This document shows, in pieces, positions 17,393 to 24,753 of a stretch of 64,000 nt of DNA (position 1 is the stretch's first letter; each line of letters begins with the position of its first letter). The notes beneath the pieces are model-generated. The model did not search any database, was not told where the DNA came from, and saw only the letters and a list, made by a program, of their open reading frames with translations. The position numbers and the translations under genes are program-made. Origin of the DNA: Hydrogenedens sp964549105 (GTDB lineage: Bacteria > Hydrogenedentota > Hydrogenedentia > Hydrogenedentales > Hydrogenedentaceae); contig CAZJTZ010000004.1 of the NCBI GenBank assembly GCA_964549105.1, positions 62,001-126,000 of the forward strand, in the 5' to 3' direction.

Positions 17393-18409
17393 ATGGAGAA
17401 AAAGGGCTTTACTCTCATCGAACTGTTGGTAGTTATTGCTATCATCGGTATCCTGGCGGCAATTTTATTGCCAGCGTTAGCGCGTGCTCGAGAGGCAGCA
17501 AGACGCTCAAGTTGTCAAAACAATTTAAAACAGTGGGGATTGGTCTTCAAGATGTATTCAAGTGAAAGTAAGGGGGAGAAATATCCGCCCATGCAGTTGG
17601 AAGTAGCACAGAGAGAATATGACCAATCATGGCAATCTTATATTGCGGCTGGACCTCGTGTGAAATCCATTTATCCTGAATATCTGACAGACCCGGCAAT
17701 TATTTTTTGCCCATCAGATGCCCAGGATAATGTTGATTCATTAAGAGGTAAAAGTTATCCTTCAATCGGTATAACAGAAAACGATATTCATTTTGGTCAT
17801 TACTTGCGTTGGAATGATGGTGTTGCTATTGTTGATGCAAGTTATGCTTATTTTGGATGGGTACTTGACAGGTTGGGTGATTCTCCTGATGAGGTAACCA
17901 CAGCAGGTTCTATTCCCAGTTTGCAATTACTTGTTCAGGTGTTAGGTGCAAATCTCAATTTAAACAATGATACCGTTGTCCTCAAACAACTTCCTTTTGC
18001 ACTTCTACAATTAACAACAAATGCGACAGCATTACAAGCACTAATGAGTCCTCCGGGTACTGACCCGGGTGCTGTATTTCGAGCAGCGGACAATGATATA
18101 TCGGGTAATTATATAACAGGAGAAGGAAATGGTGGAGGAAATACTATCTATCGTTTGCGTGAAGGGATTGAAAGATTTTTAATTACAGATATTAATAATC
18201 CTGGAGCTTCTTCAAAAGCACAGAGCGAAATTTTTATTATGTTTGACCAACTCGGAACAGCAGGTACCTCGGTATTTTTCAATCATATTCCAGGTGGTTG
18301 TAATGTTCTATATTTGGATGGACATGTAGAATTTATTCGCTATCCGACAAAGGGACCTGTAAACGAACCTTCGGCAAATATCATGTCACTGTTTGTTTTA
18401 GGCTCATAA
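17393..18409 (+). CDS. Type II secretion/type IV pilin-like prepilin with H-x-DG C-terminus
   Basis: 338 residues. The N-terminus MEKKGFTLIELLVVIAIIGI is a textbook class III signal: prepilin peptidase would cut after Gly5 and methylate Phe6, leaving the Glu10 helix. The 15 or so residues after it (LARAREAARRSSCQNNLKQW) and the end (HIPGGCNVLYLDGHVEFI) match the abundant DUF1559-type pseudopilins of Planctomycetes, Lentisphaerae and related groups. Their H-x9-DG motif here has ten intervening residues. The strong ribosome site AAAGGGAAAG is 7-8 bases before ATG. Role inferred: minor pseudopilin or surface protein. No assembly genes are adjacent. Confidence 0.9.
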   Translation: MEKKGFTLIELLVVIAIIGILAAILLPALARAREAARRSSCQNNLKQWGLVFKMYSSESKGEKYPPMQLEVAQREYDQSWQSYIAAGPRVKSIYPEYLTDPAIIFCPSDAQDNVDSLRGKSYPSIGITENDIHFGHYLRWNDGVAIVDASYAYFGWVLDRLGDSPDEVTTAGSIPSLQLLVQVLGANLNLNNDTVVLKQLPFALLQLTTNATALQALMSPPGTDPGAVFRAADNDISGNYITGEGNGGGNTIYRLREGIERFLITDINNPGASSKAQSEIFIMFDQLGTAGTSVFFNHIPGGCNVLYLDGHVEFIRYPTKGPVNEPSANIMSLFVLGS

Positions 18410-18464
18410 TTACGGGTGAAAATTGTAGTTTGATTTTTTTAGTTTTGTTGTGATAAAATTAAAA

Positions 18465-18503
18465 TTAAGTCAAGTAATTTTTAATAGAAAATACTTGACT
18501 TAA
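18465..18503. promoter_or_regulatory. 12-bp inverted repeat overlapping the promoter of the OmpA-like gene
   Basis: TTAAGTCAAGTA (18465-18476) and TACTTGACTTAA (18492-18503) are exact reverse complements separated by 15 bases. The right arm contains TTGACT, the putative -35 hexamer of the downstream promoter. It could be an operator read as two half-sites, or a weak rho-independent terminator for the prepilin gene. No T-run follows the right arm, which favours the operator reading. Confidence 0.5.
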
Positions 18504-18524
18504 GATAGTGAAATGTGTTGTAAT
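18495..18524 (+). promoter_or_regulatory. Candidate sigma70-type promoter for the OmpA-like gene
   Basis: TTGACT (18495-18500), 18-base spacer, TGTAAT (18519-18524). Each hexamer has one mismatch to consensus. Transcription would start near 18531 and give a leader of about 80 bases. That leader contains a small GC hairpin (GCCGT ... ACGGC, 18537-18553) and ends in a strong AAGGAGGGA ribosome site. Confidence 0.5.
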
Positions 18525-18610
18525 AAAAAAGTTGAAGCCGTGAAGGATACGGCACAACAAAAAGAAAGTTAAACCGTAAAATACTAAACCCAACAAGAAG
18601 GAGGGACAGT

Positions 18611-19258
18611 ATGAAAAAGATTACTGTATTTGTAATGATTAGTTTGCTTGTATTGGTTGCAGTGCCAGCGAAAGCGGCAAAGGTATGGGATGACATGTCC
18701 TGGTGGGGAAATACAGGTGCGAAACCGGAACCCGTTGCCGATTCACAAGGTCGTTCAGGATATTGGTGGTGGCCTAAAGAGGCGGCTTCCAATAATGACG
18801 ATTCTGAATTGTGGGGTAACCGCGGTATTGTGTATAGCCAGTGGCAGAAGCCTGCTCCACCTGCTCCGCCAGCACCGACACCTCCACCCCCAGCACCACC
18901 TGTTCAGAAGAGAACGGCTCCTGTGTTCAATCATGTATTATTTGATTTTGACAAGTCTGTTTTGAAACCTGAAGGTAAAGCCGTAGTGGATGAAGTTATT
19001 GCTTATATGAAGCAATATCCAAATGATAAGGTGACTATCGAAGGACATTGCTGCAATATTGGCACAGAAGAATATAACATGGGATTGGGTCAGCGTCGTG
19101 CTGATGCTGTAAAGAAATATATGGTGGATAATGGTATTGATGCTGCCCGAACCACTACAATTAGTTATGGTGAGAGTAGACCTGCCGTGCCTAATGATAC
19201 CCCAGCAAATCGTAAACTGAATCGTCGTGCCGTATTTGTTATTACAATCGGTGAATAA
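18611..19258 (+). CDS. OmpA-domain envelope protein with Trp-rich N-terminal region
   Basis: 215 residues. Signal peptide about 1-22 ending PAKAA, without a lipidation Cys, so it is not a Pal lipoprotein. Residues 23-80 hold eight Trp and two imperfect repeats (DDMSWWGNTG and DDSELWGNRG). A Pro/Ala-rich linker follows, then an OmpA C-terminal-like domain (about 105-213): HVLFDFDKSVLKPEGKAVVD, EGHCCNIGTEEYN, GQRRADAVKKYM, SYGESRP. The Asp that in OmpA/Pal proteins contacts the diaminopimelate of peptidoglycan (the D of GHTD) is Cys here, while the paired Arg 15 residues on is present. It probably still binds the cell wall, but with a changed pocket. Confidence 0.85.
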   Translation: MKKITVFVMISLLVLVAVPAKAAKVWDDMSWWGNTGAKPEPVADSQGRSGYWWWPKEAASNNDDSELWGNRGIVYSQWQKPAPPAPPAPTPPPPAPPVQKRTAPVFNHVLFDFDKSVLKPEGKAVVDEVIAYMKQYPNDKVTIEGHCCNIGTEEYNMGLGQRRADAVKKYMVDNGIDAARTTTISYGESRPAVPNDTPANRKLNRRAVFVITIGE

Positions 19259-19306
19259 ATCGGGACATGTATAACACGGAAACTTTCTGAGTTGTGCCTG
19301 AAAATA

Positions 19307-19349
19307 AAAGTAGGCACGCTAAAAAAAGCGTGCCTACTTTCTTTTTTTT
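19307..19349 (+). terminator. Intrinsic terminator of the OmpA-like gene
   Basis: AAAGTAGGCACGCT (19307-19320) pairs perfectly with AGCGTGCCTACTTT (19327-19340) across an A-only loop, followed by a C and eight T. It lies about 50 bases past the stop codon, so together with the promoter at 18495 it defines a single-gene transcript. The A-run before the stem could also serve the minus strand. Confidence 0.9.
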
Positions 19350-19476
19350 AAGAATAAGTCTCATATATGACTGATTCAACCTATGACTTAAAGCCCACTA
19401 TACAAAGTAGAATAGTGATACACGGCGGCTCAAAAGGATTTGCTCAATAGCGTGAGGGTGTAAGGGTTAAGAAGTT

Positions 19477-20988
19477 TTATTTATTGAAATACAATGTGAA
19501 CCAGAATTTATTAACAGGGTGTATCTTTATATCTTCAGGCAATTTTAATGTGCGAATTATATTTTCATATTTTGTAGGAATAAGGAGCATTCTTTGAGAT
19601 GTAGATGTTTCTTTCAAAAAATTTACTACTTTGTTTTCAATTGAATTTAGGTCTAATTCTTTATGTGGTTCGTCAGACAATTGTATTTCAGGTACTGGAA
19701 TGTATGTGTAAAATTCAAAACCGTTGAGTTCATTTGATTTGGCACAGTAAAGTTCTACTTTCGGGAATTGATTTATTAAAGGCTGGATATCTTTTGTTAA
19801 TTCTTTCATATCCTTTGCATTGGGATAATATGCAGAAACGCCTTTTATTGGGATAATAACGACTGCATTAAGAATCGCAAATAACAATAGAGTTTTGCGT
19901 GAAATTAGTTTTTGTTTTAGAGCAATATAGAATATTCTTCCCATTCCCACAGTTAAAGGAATAAACACGGGAAGGATATAAAGAGTTAGTCTTGATTTAC
20001 TAATTAAAAAGAAGAGAAACGGAAAAATAAAACTCGAAATTAGAAGAACCCACTGGGGCTCAAAGAAAGAGAATTCAAGTAACTCCCCTTTATTCTTTTT
20101 ATTTTTTATTAAGACATGTATTAATAGTGCTATCCAGAATCCTGTTCCTAAAATAGTAGGTAAAAAATATATTGGGAAAACTTTATACCATTCGGGATTT
20201 CTATCAAATTCTCCCTTTGCAAGTCGCCCAACAGTTTCGTCAAATAGCCAGTATCTTAAAAGTCCGGGATATTTATAATTTTCCCACAAATACCATGAAA
20301 TTCCAACGATAAGAAAGAGGAGAATACCAACAGGAGAAATAAAAAACCAGAGTTGCTCCTTATGAGCCAGCCATCGCCATAAGCAGAAAGGAAGAATACC
20401 CATCAAGGGAATGAAACCCATAGGACCTTTGGTTATGCAGCCCAAACCAAGTGCAAGCCAGAAAAGATAGATATATACTCGGGATTTACTTTTATACGCT
20501 TTCCAAAAAGCAAAGAAGGTTAGCGAATGCCATAACACGAGAAGGGTATCCGTGCTTATAGAATTGGCACCTGCAACTAAAAAAGGTGACACCGAATAAA
20601 TGAGTGCAGAAATAACTCCTGTTGTTTTATCCCACAAATTTTTAGCAAAGAGATAAACGAATAATACAGTTAAGATAAAGGAAGGGATTAGATAAAACCT
20701 TGTTCCCCATGTGCTATTGTCACCAAAAATTATGAGACCTGAAGCGATGGCAATATAGGTCAGAGGTGGTTTTGTCCAGTGGTGTTTTCCATGAAGTATC
20801 GGTTCTAATAGATTGCCCGAATGAAGTGTTTCTCTCGCACAAAGGGCATATCTACCTTCTGTCGTTTCATATAATCCACGAGTCCCCTGAAATAGAGTTA
20901 CACACAAGAAGGCTAACAATAACGCTATAATGAGCAAAGAGTTGAGTTGCTTATCTGACATGTTAGAAGGGAAATCTAATGTAGACAT
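19477..20988 (-). CDS. GT39/ArnT-like membrane glycosyltransferase
   Basis: 503 residues with about eleven hydrophobic helices. The first periplasmic loop carries GLYETTEGRYALCARETL, the acidic (D/E)-E-x-RY motif of the PMT/ArnT superfamily. HHWTKPPLTY follows, matching the HxxKPPL motif, and GLGCITKGPMGF matches the K-GP-G stretch of ArnT-type enzymes. These enzymes move a sugar from a polyprenyl phosphate to lipid A, protein or another acceptor on the outer face of the inner membrane. The acceptor is unknown. The sulfatase-like gene lies about 100 bp upstream on the same strand. Confidence 0.88.
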   Translation of the reverse strand: MSTLDFPSNMSDKQLNSLLIIALLLAFLCVTLFQGTRGLYETTEGRYALCARETLHSGNLLEPILHGKHHWTKPPLTYIAIASGLIIFGDNSTWGTRFYLIPSFILTVLFVYLFAKNLWDKTTGVISALIYSVSPFLVAGANSISTDTLLVLWHSLTFFAFWKAYKSKSRVYIYLFWLALGLGCITKGPMGFIPLMGILPFCLWRWLAHKEQLWFFISPVGILLFLIVGISWYLWENYKYPGLLRYWLFDETVGRLAKGEFDRNPEWYKVFPIYFLPTILGTGFWIALLIHVLIKNKKNKGELLEFSFFEPQWVLLISSFIFPFLFFLISKSRLTLYILPVFIPLTVGMGRIFYIALKQKLISRKTLLLFAILNAVVIIPIKGVSAYYPNAKDMKELTKDIQPLINQFPKVELYCAKSNELNGFEFYTYIPVPEIQLSDEPHKELDLNSIENKVVNFLKETSTSQRMLLIPTKYENIIRTLKLPEDIKIHPVNKFWFTLYFNK

Positions 20989-21093
20989 AAAATATTCTCG
21001 TAGGTTAAATTTAAAATACTTCTTATATTATAACGAGATTAAAATTATATTATAATCAAAATGTTAGAAAAAATTATCAAGAACTTTGATGAT

Positions 21094-22497
21094 TTATAGA
21101 TAGCCTAATTGTTCAAGTTGTTCTTTTAAATCTGTTGGAATTGCTTTTGTGTTCTCCTGAAATTCTGATGGTTGAGAAGAAGGTATCGTCTGGATATATT
21201 TCATCAATTCCTTAACAATTTCAGGGTGTTCTCTTGATTTATTTATTGTCTCCTTTGGGTCATCATCAAGATTATGTAATTCAACTTTATTGTTGTTTCT
21301 ATCTATAATTAATTTCCATGGGTATTTCAAAACGGCTTTAAGATTTAATCCCATGTCAGCCCAGGGTCCCCAGGTTACTATTTCAACCGTTTCATTGCCA
21401 TTATTTTTTAGCAAGTTACTACCTTCAAATTGTGAAGGTATAGTTAGTCCAATTATCGAGGTTATTGTTTTCGCAAAGCCTGCTGTGGATACGACATTAT
21501 CTATTTTTTTTGGTGTTATACCTCTGCCATGAATAATCACTGGCACACGAATTTGTTCTTCATATAAAGATGTTCCATGCCCTACGCCTTTATGCTCCCA
21601 GAATTCTTCACCATGGTCAGAAAGGATAAAAAAGATTGTGTTTGAATACCTTTTTTTGATGGTATTTACTAATTTTTCTGTCTCTGAATCAGCAAAACGG
21701 GTTTCTGCAAGGTATCTTCTCCAAAGTTCTTGTCTTGCTGCTTCTGAGAAATCGTGTGATGGTGGTTCTTTCCGTTTACCTACATTGTAATAAACAAGTT
21801 CCGCTAAATAGTTCAAAACAGCGTTGGGTTCAAGATATTTTTCCTCTGCTTTGTCGAGTCCTTCGGTTTTTTTAAACATGTCTAAAAATTCAGGTGGAGG
21901 AATATACGGGAGATGTGGGTCCATATAGTGGACATATAAGAAAAATGGGGGTTTGGCTTTACTTATTAAGTTTAGAGATTTTTCGGTTACTATTGACGCT
22001 GGAGCATCATTCCCAAATATAAAATGTTCATTGGAAAATCCTTGTGCAAATCCAAGTAGAGGAACTAAATTGGCATTGGTCTGCATTGCATAGGTTTCGT
22101 ATCCATTTTCCGAGAGATATTCGGGTAATGTTAGAAAGGCGTCATCTAACACATCACTTACAGGGGCATAAGGGTCTTCATGACGAATACTAAATCTAAC
22201 TTTATGCTTTTCAGGAGGTAGACCTGTGAGAAATGTGGCTATCGTTGGTTTCGTCCAACTACAAGGTGTAATAGCATGAGGGAAATAGATAGATTTTTTT
22301 GCGAGTTCTGATAAAAAAGGTGTAATTTGATTTGGACTTTTTTCTGGGTCTACACAGTCAGCACGCATTGCGTCTATAAGAATAAAAACAATGTTGGGCC
22401 TGGATAGGTAATTTTTCTGTATATAATGCCCAGATAAGATTAAAACAATACCCATTAAAAATATAAGGGCAATTGACACTTTTTGAATTTTAGTCAT
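21094..22497 (-). CDS. Membrane-anchored sulfatase / alkaline-phosphatase superfamily enzyme
   Basis: 467 residues. One N-terminal hydrophobic helix (about 7-27) works as signal anchor. Metal ligands appear in LIDAMRADCVDP and FILSDHGEEFWEH, plus GHGTSLYEEQIRVP. The nucleophile loop reads TPCSWTKPTIATFLTG, the W-T-x-P-S/T variant rather than C/S-x-P-S-R of formylglycine sulfatases, so Thr is the likely nucleophile or the first Cys is modified in an unusual context. It could be a sulfatase, phosphodiesterase or phospho-group transferase acting on envelope or polysaccharide. The gene ends about 105 bp upstream of the GT39 gene, so the two may be cotranscribed. Confidence 0.8.
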   Translation of the reverse strand: MTKIQKVSIALIFLMGIVLILSGHYIQKNYLSRPNIVFILIDAMRADCVDPEKSPNQITPFLSELAKKSIYFPHAITPCSWTKPTIATFLTGLPPEKHKVRFSIRHEDPYAPVSDVLDDAFLTLPEYLSENGYETYAMQTNANLVPLLGFAQGFSNEHFIFGNDAPASIVTEKSLNLISKAKPPFFLYVHYMDPHLPYIPPPEFLDMFKKTEGLDKAEEKYLEPNAVLNYLAELVYYNVGKRKEPPSHDFSEAARQELWRRYLAETRFADSETEKLVNTIKKRYSNTIFFILSDHGEEFWEHKGVGHGTSLYEEQIRVPVIIHGRGITPKKIDNVVSTAGFAKTITSIIGLTIPSQFEGSNLLKNNGNETVEIVTWGPWADMGLNLKAVLKYPWKLIIDRNNNKVELHNLDDDPKETINKSREHPEIVKELMKYIQTIPSSQPSEFQENTKAIPTDLKEQLEQLGYL

Positions 22498-22516
22498 AAA
22501 ATTTTGAGAGAAGGAA

Positions 22517-23248
22517 TTATGTTTCAGTATCTACTTCAAGGTCATAGACAAAAGATTGTTCACCCTGAAGAGGACATTGGACAAGCCATTTCCCTGCTGG
22601 TGACATAATCCCCGAGGGAGAGTTGATTACACCGTGTTCTGATGCAGCATTTACCGTTACTACATAGCATTTGCTTTCACGGGCTCTTAATCGAAGGTTA
22701 ATATCGTAGTAAGGAAGATAGGTCTGGTCTATTCCCGTATTGGCAAGGTGAAAAATAACCTGTGCACCGCGTTTTCCCAGTTGATATGACAATCTCGGGT
22801 CGGGATATGGCCCAAACCCCGGAGCAACCCAGAAATCATTTCCAAGCAAGCAACCAAAGGTTACGCCTTTATGTTTAAATAACCGTAATTCTTCGCCGGG
22901 TCTACACCATTTGCGGTCTTCCTCAGTAGGAACTAATTTTTCCTGTGTGCCTAATAATTTTCCTTCATCGGAATAAATCCTTGCTTGTATATAGGTATTT
23001 TCATCCACTCGTGCACCTGTTCCAATAATGGCGGTTATATATGCTTTCTTACAGGCTGAGGCGATTTGTTTCCAGGCTTCTATAGTTCGGGTATCACTGA
23101 AATTATTGTTATATCCTGTAAGGCTCATTTCTGGGAAGACGATGATATCGCAATCTCCTTTTTGTATATTTTCAATAATTTTAGTAAAATTTTCTTTTTT
23201 TGAGTCTGCCACATGCATTTGAATGCCTCGAATTCTTAATACTGCCAT
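22517..23248 (-). CDS. Nitrilase-superfamily protein lacking the catalytic Cys
   Basis: 243 residues from the ATG at 23248, which has GGAG 6 bases upstream; a second ATG lies four codons earlier. The family Glu is in VFPEMSLTGY and the Lys in TQEKLVPTEED. The nucleophile elbow, normally G-x-x-x-C-x-D, reads GCLLGND: Gly stands at the nucleophile position, and the only nearby Cys is three residues earlier. The codons (GGT TGC TTG CTT GGA AAT GAT) leave no doubt about the reading. I infer a non-hydrolytic or atypical member. The gene sits 20 bp upstream of the sulfatase-like gene. Confidence 0.82.
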   Translation of the reverse strand: MAVLRIRGIQMHVADSKKENFTKIIENIQKGDCDIIVFPEMSLTGYNNNFSDTRTIEAWKQIASACKKAYITAIIGTGARVDENTYIQARIYSDEGKLLGTQEKLVPTEEDRKWCRPGEELRLFKHKGVTFGCLLGNDFWVAPGFGPYPDPRLSYQLGKRGAQVIFHLANTGIDQTYLPYYDINLRLRARESKCYVVTVNAASEHGVINSPSGIMSPAGKWLVQCPLQGEQSFVYDLEVDTET

Positions 23249-23362
23249 AGGTAACTCCATATTTTTTGTGTTTTATAAGTTAAATTATATTATCTCAAAG
23301 TAGTTTATAACTTTCAAATGTAACATATAACGGTTTTGACAGAAATGTTAAGATTTGTTATT

Positions 23363-23428
23363 TCAAAAGTGTAAAACACAGCCTCCTATAGGTTTTATTT
23401 TTTTATCGGTAGATTTAAGCGTAGGCAT
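23363..23428 (-). CDS. Candidate 21-residue peptide with a strong ribosome binding site
   Basis: An ATG at 23428 is preceded by a perfect AGGAGG (complement of 23436-23441) at 7 bases, one of the strongest ribosome sites in the window. The frame reads MPTLKSTDKK then IKPIGGCVLHF and stops with TGA. It is Lys-rich at the front with a GGC-hydrophobic-His-Phe end. It could be a regulatory leader peptide for the nitrilase-sulfatase-GT39 genes (first start about 100 bp downstream), a small functional peptide or a precursor peptide. There is no homology evidence. A chance ORF this short is possible, but the ribosome site argues for translation. Confidence 0.45.
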   Translation of the reverse strand: MPTLKSTDKKIKPIGGCVLHF

Positions 23429-23488
23429 ACTTCTACCTCCTATTCTTTTTATTTCGCTATAGGAATAAAATAAGTAGTAATTTAAGTT

Positions 23489-23505
23489 TAGATAACCGTT
23501 ATCTA
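23489..23505. promoter_or_regulatory. 17-base palindrome, possible operator
   Basis: TAGATAACCGTTATCTA has two perfect 8-base arms around one central C. It lies 60-75 bases upstream of the small ORF start (minus strand) and about 12 bases past a TATAAA-like element on that strand. This is where a dimeric repressor would bind. Confidence 0.4.
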
Positions 23506-23757
23506 TTTTATATCGTTTTTTTTTAGTAAAAAAATTTGTGAATAAAAAAATTTTTGTTATAATTATTATGATATTACAAAAAAATAGTATTCATGGATAG
23601 TTTTTTTGTGATAAAAAGATATTTATGTAAAAAATATAGAAGTCGAGAATGGCGATGGCTTCTAATGAGGGCTGTAGGATAAGAATTTTTTTTACTTAAC
23701 TGATTAAAGTGTTTTTATTTGATAACAATATATAATATATTTGTAGGTAATTAAATA

Positions 23758-24753
23758 GTGAATCTTCATCGAGAAAATATAGACCCCTTTACGGACCCTA
23801 TAGAACTTTTTGAAAAAGAAGTAGTTGACTGGGAAAAGTATTACGGTGAAATTTTTTTTCGTTTTTCTCAGATTATTGACCGTATAAAAGATAAACTTCC
23901 TCATTTTCGAATATCTTTGAAAAATCGTAGGACATTAAATGCCTATCTTGAACAGCTTTCCTATGAACTTGCTCAGGCAAGAACTCAGGAGGAACAGATT
24001 ATATTAATAAAGAGGGCGCAGAATCAGATTCGTGAACTTCGTTCCATATTAGCCCACTGCTATACGGCGATAGTTGCTTTTGAAGATGCTTTTGATAAAG
24101 CCCTTACTCTTATTGAGAGGATACCCGAAGATAAAGTCGCTTCAGCAATTCCTTCTTCATTGAGTTTATTAGGTTCAGCCCAGAATAAAATGGGTTCAGA
24201 AAAGGGGGTTTTGAATGAATTGCAACAGATACAGGGTTTGATTCCTGATATTGAAACTTTTCAGGAAAGAGTAAAATATAAAGAAGAGATGGCTGATAGT
24301 GAGATTCGTATGGAAAAGGTTCGTATTGGTGATATATTAGTTAAAGAGGGTATTATCACAGAAGGACAGTTGCAGAAGGCGTTAATTTATCAAAAGCATA
24401 GTGGCTATAAAGAGCATTTGGGAAGTATTTTGGTACGACTGGGGTATGTTGATGATGTGGCACTTTCGCGTGTTTTTGCCAGGCAGAGTGGTTATTTATT
24501 TATAGAAAATTTGCAAAAGGAGATAGTTCATACGGGGGCATTACGGATTATTCCCGAGAGATTAGCACGTCAGCATGACTGTATGCCGTTACAGGTTCGA
24601 GGGAATACCCTTCGAGTGGCAATGGCGAATCCGTATGATTTGTTGGCTATTGAAGATTTAAAATTGGTTTCAAATTGTTCGCTTGATATTGTGGTAGCAA
24701 CTAAAAATCAAATTGTTTCTATGATACGAAAGTATTATTCTTCATCTCGGTGA
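23758..24753 (+). CDS. Protein with a C-terminal MshEN/GspE N-terminal-type domain
   Basis: 331 residues from GTG. Residues about 1-170 are helical with no family I recognise (AQARTQEEQIILIKRAQNQI, coiled-coil-like). Residues about 185-328 are a MshEN/T2SSE_N domain: VRIGDILVKEGIITEGQLQKA, HLGSILVRLGYVDDVALSRV, ARQSGYLFI, LRVAMANPYDLLAIEDL. This domain normally precedes the secretion ATPase GspE/PilB and in MshE binds c-di-GMP. Here no ATPase follows. I infer a regulatory partner of a pilus or secretion system, possibly a c-di-GMP sensor. The 3' end overlaps the convergent rng by 19 bp. Confidence 0.8.
   Translation: MNLHRENIDPFTDPIELFEKEVVDWEKYYGEIFFRFSQIIDRIKDKLPHFRISLKNRRTLNAYLEQLSYELAQARTQEEQIILIKRAQNQIRELRSILAHCYTAIVAFEDAFDKALTLIERIPEDKVASAIPSSLSLLGSAQNKMGSEKGVLNELQQIQGLIPDIETFQERVKYKEEMADSEIRMEKVRIGDILVKEGIITEGQLQKALIYQKHSGYKEHLGSILVRLGYVDDVALSRVFARQSGYLFIENLQKEIVHTGALRIIPERLARQHDCMPLQVRGNTLRVAMANPYDLLAIEDLKLVSNCSLDIVVATKNQIVSMIRKYYSSSR

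Larger units (their letters stand above)
23249..23757. other. AT-rich 0.5-kb spacer between divergent genes
   Basis: It contains the 21-codon ORF at 23363-23428 and the palindrome at 23489-23505 (listed separately). A TATAAT near 23284-23290 on the minus strand may serve the nitrilase-like gene. The stretch 23506-23757 is nearly all A/T and shows no other convincing element. The gene at 23758 has only a weak ribosome site. Confidence 0.6.
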
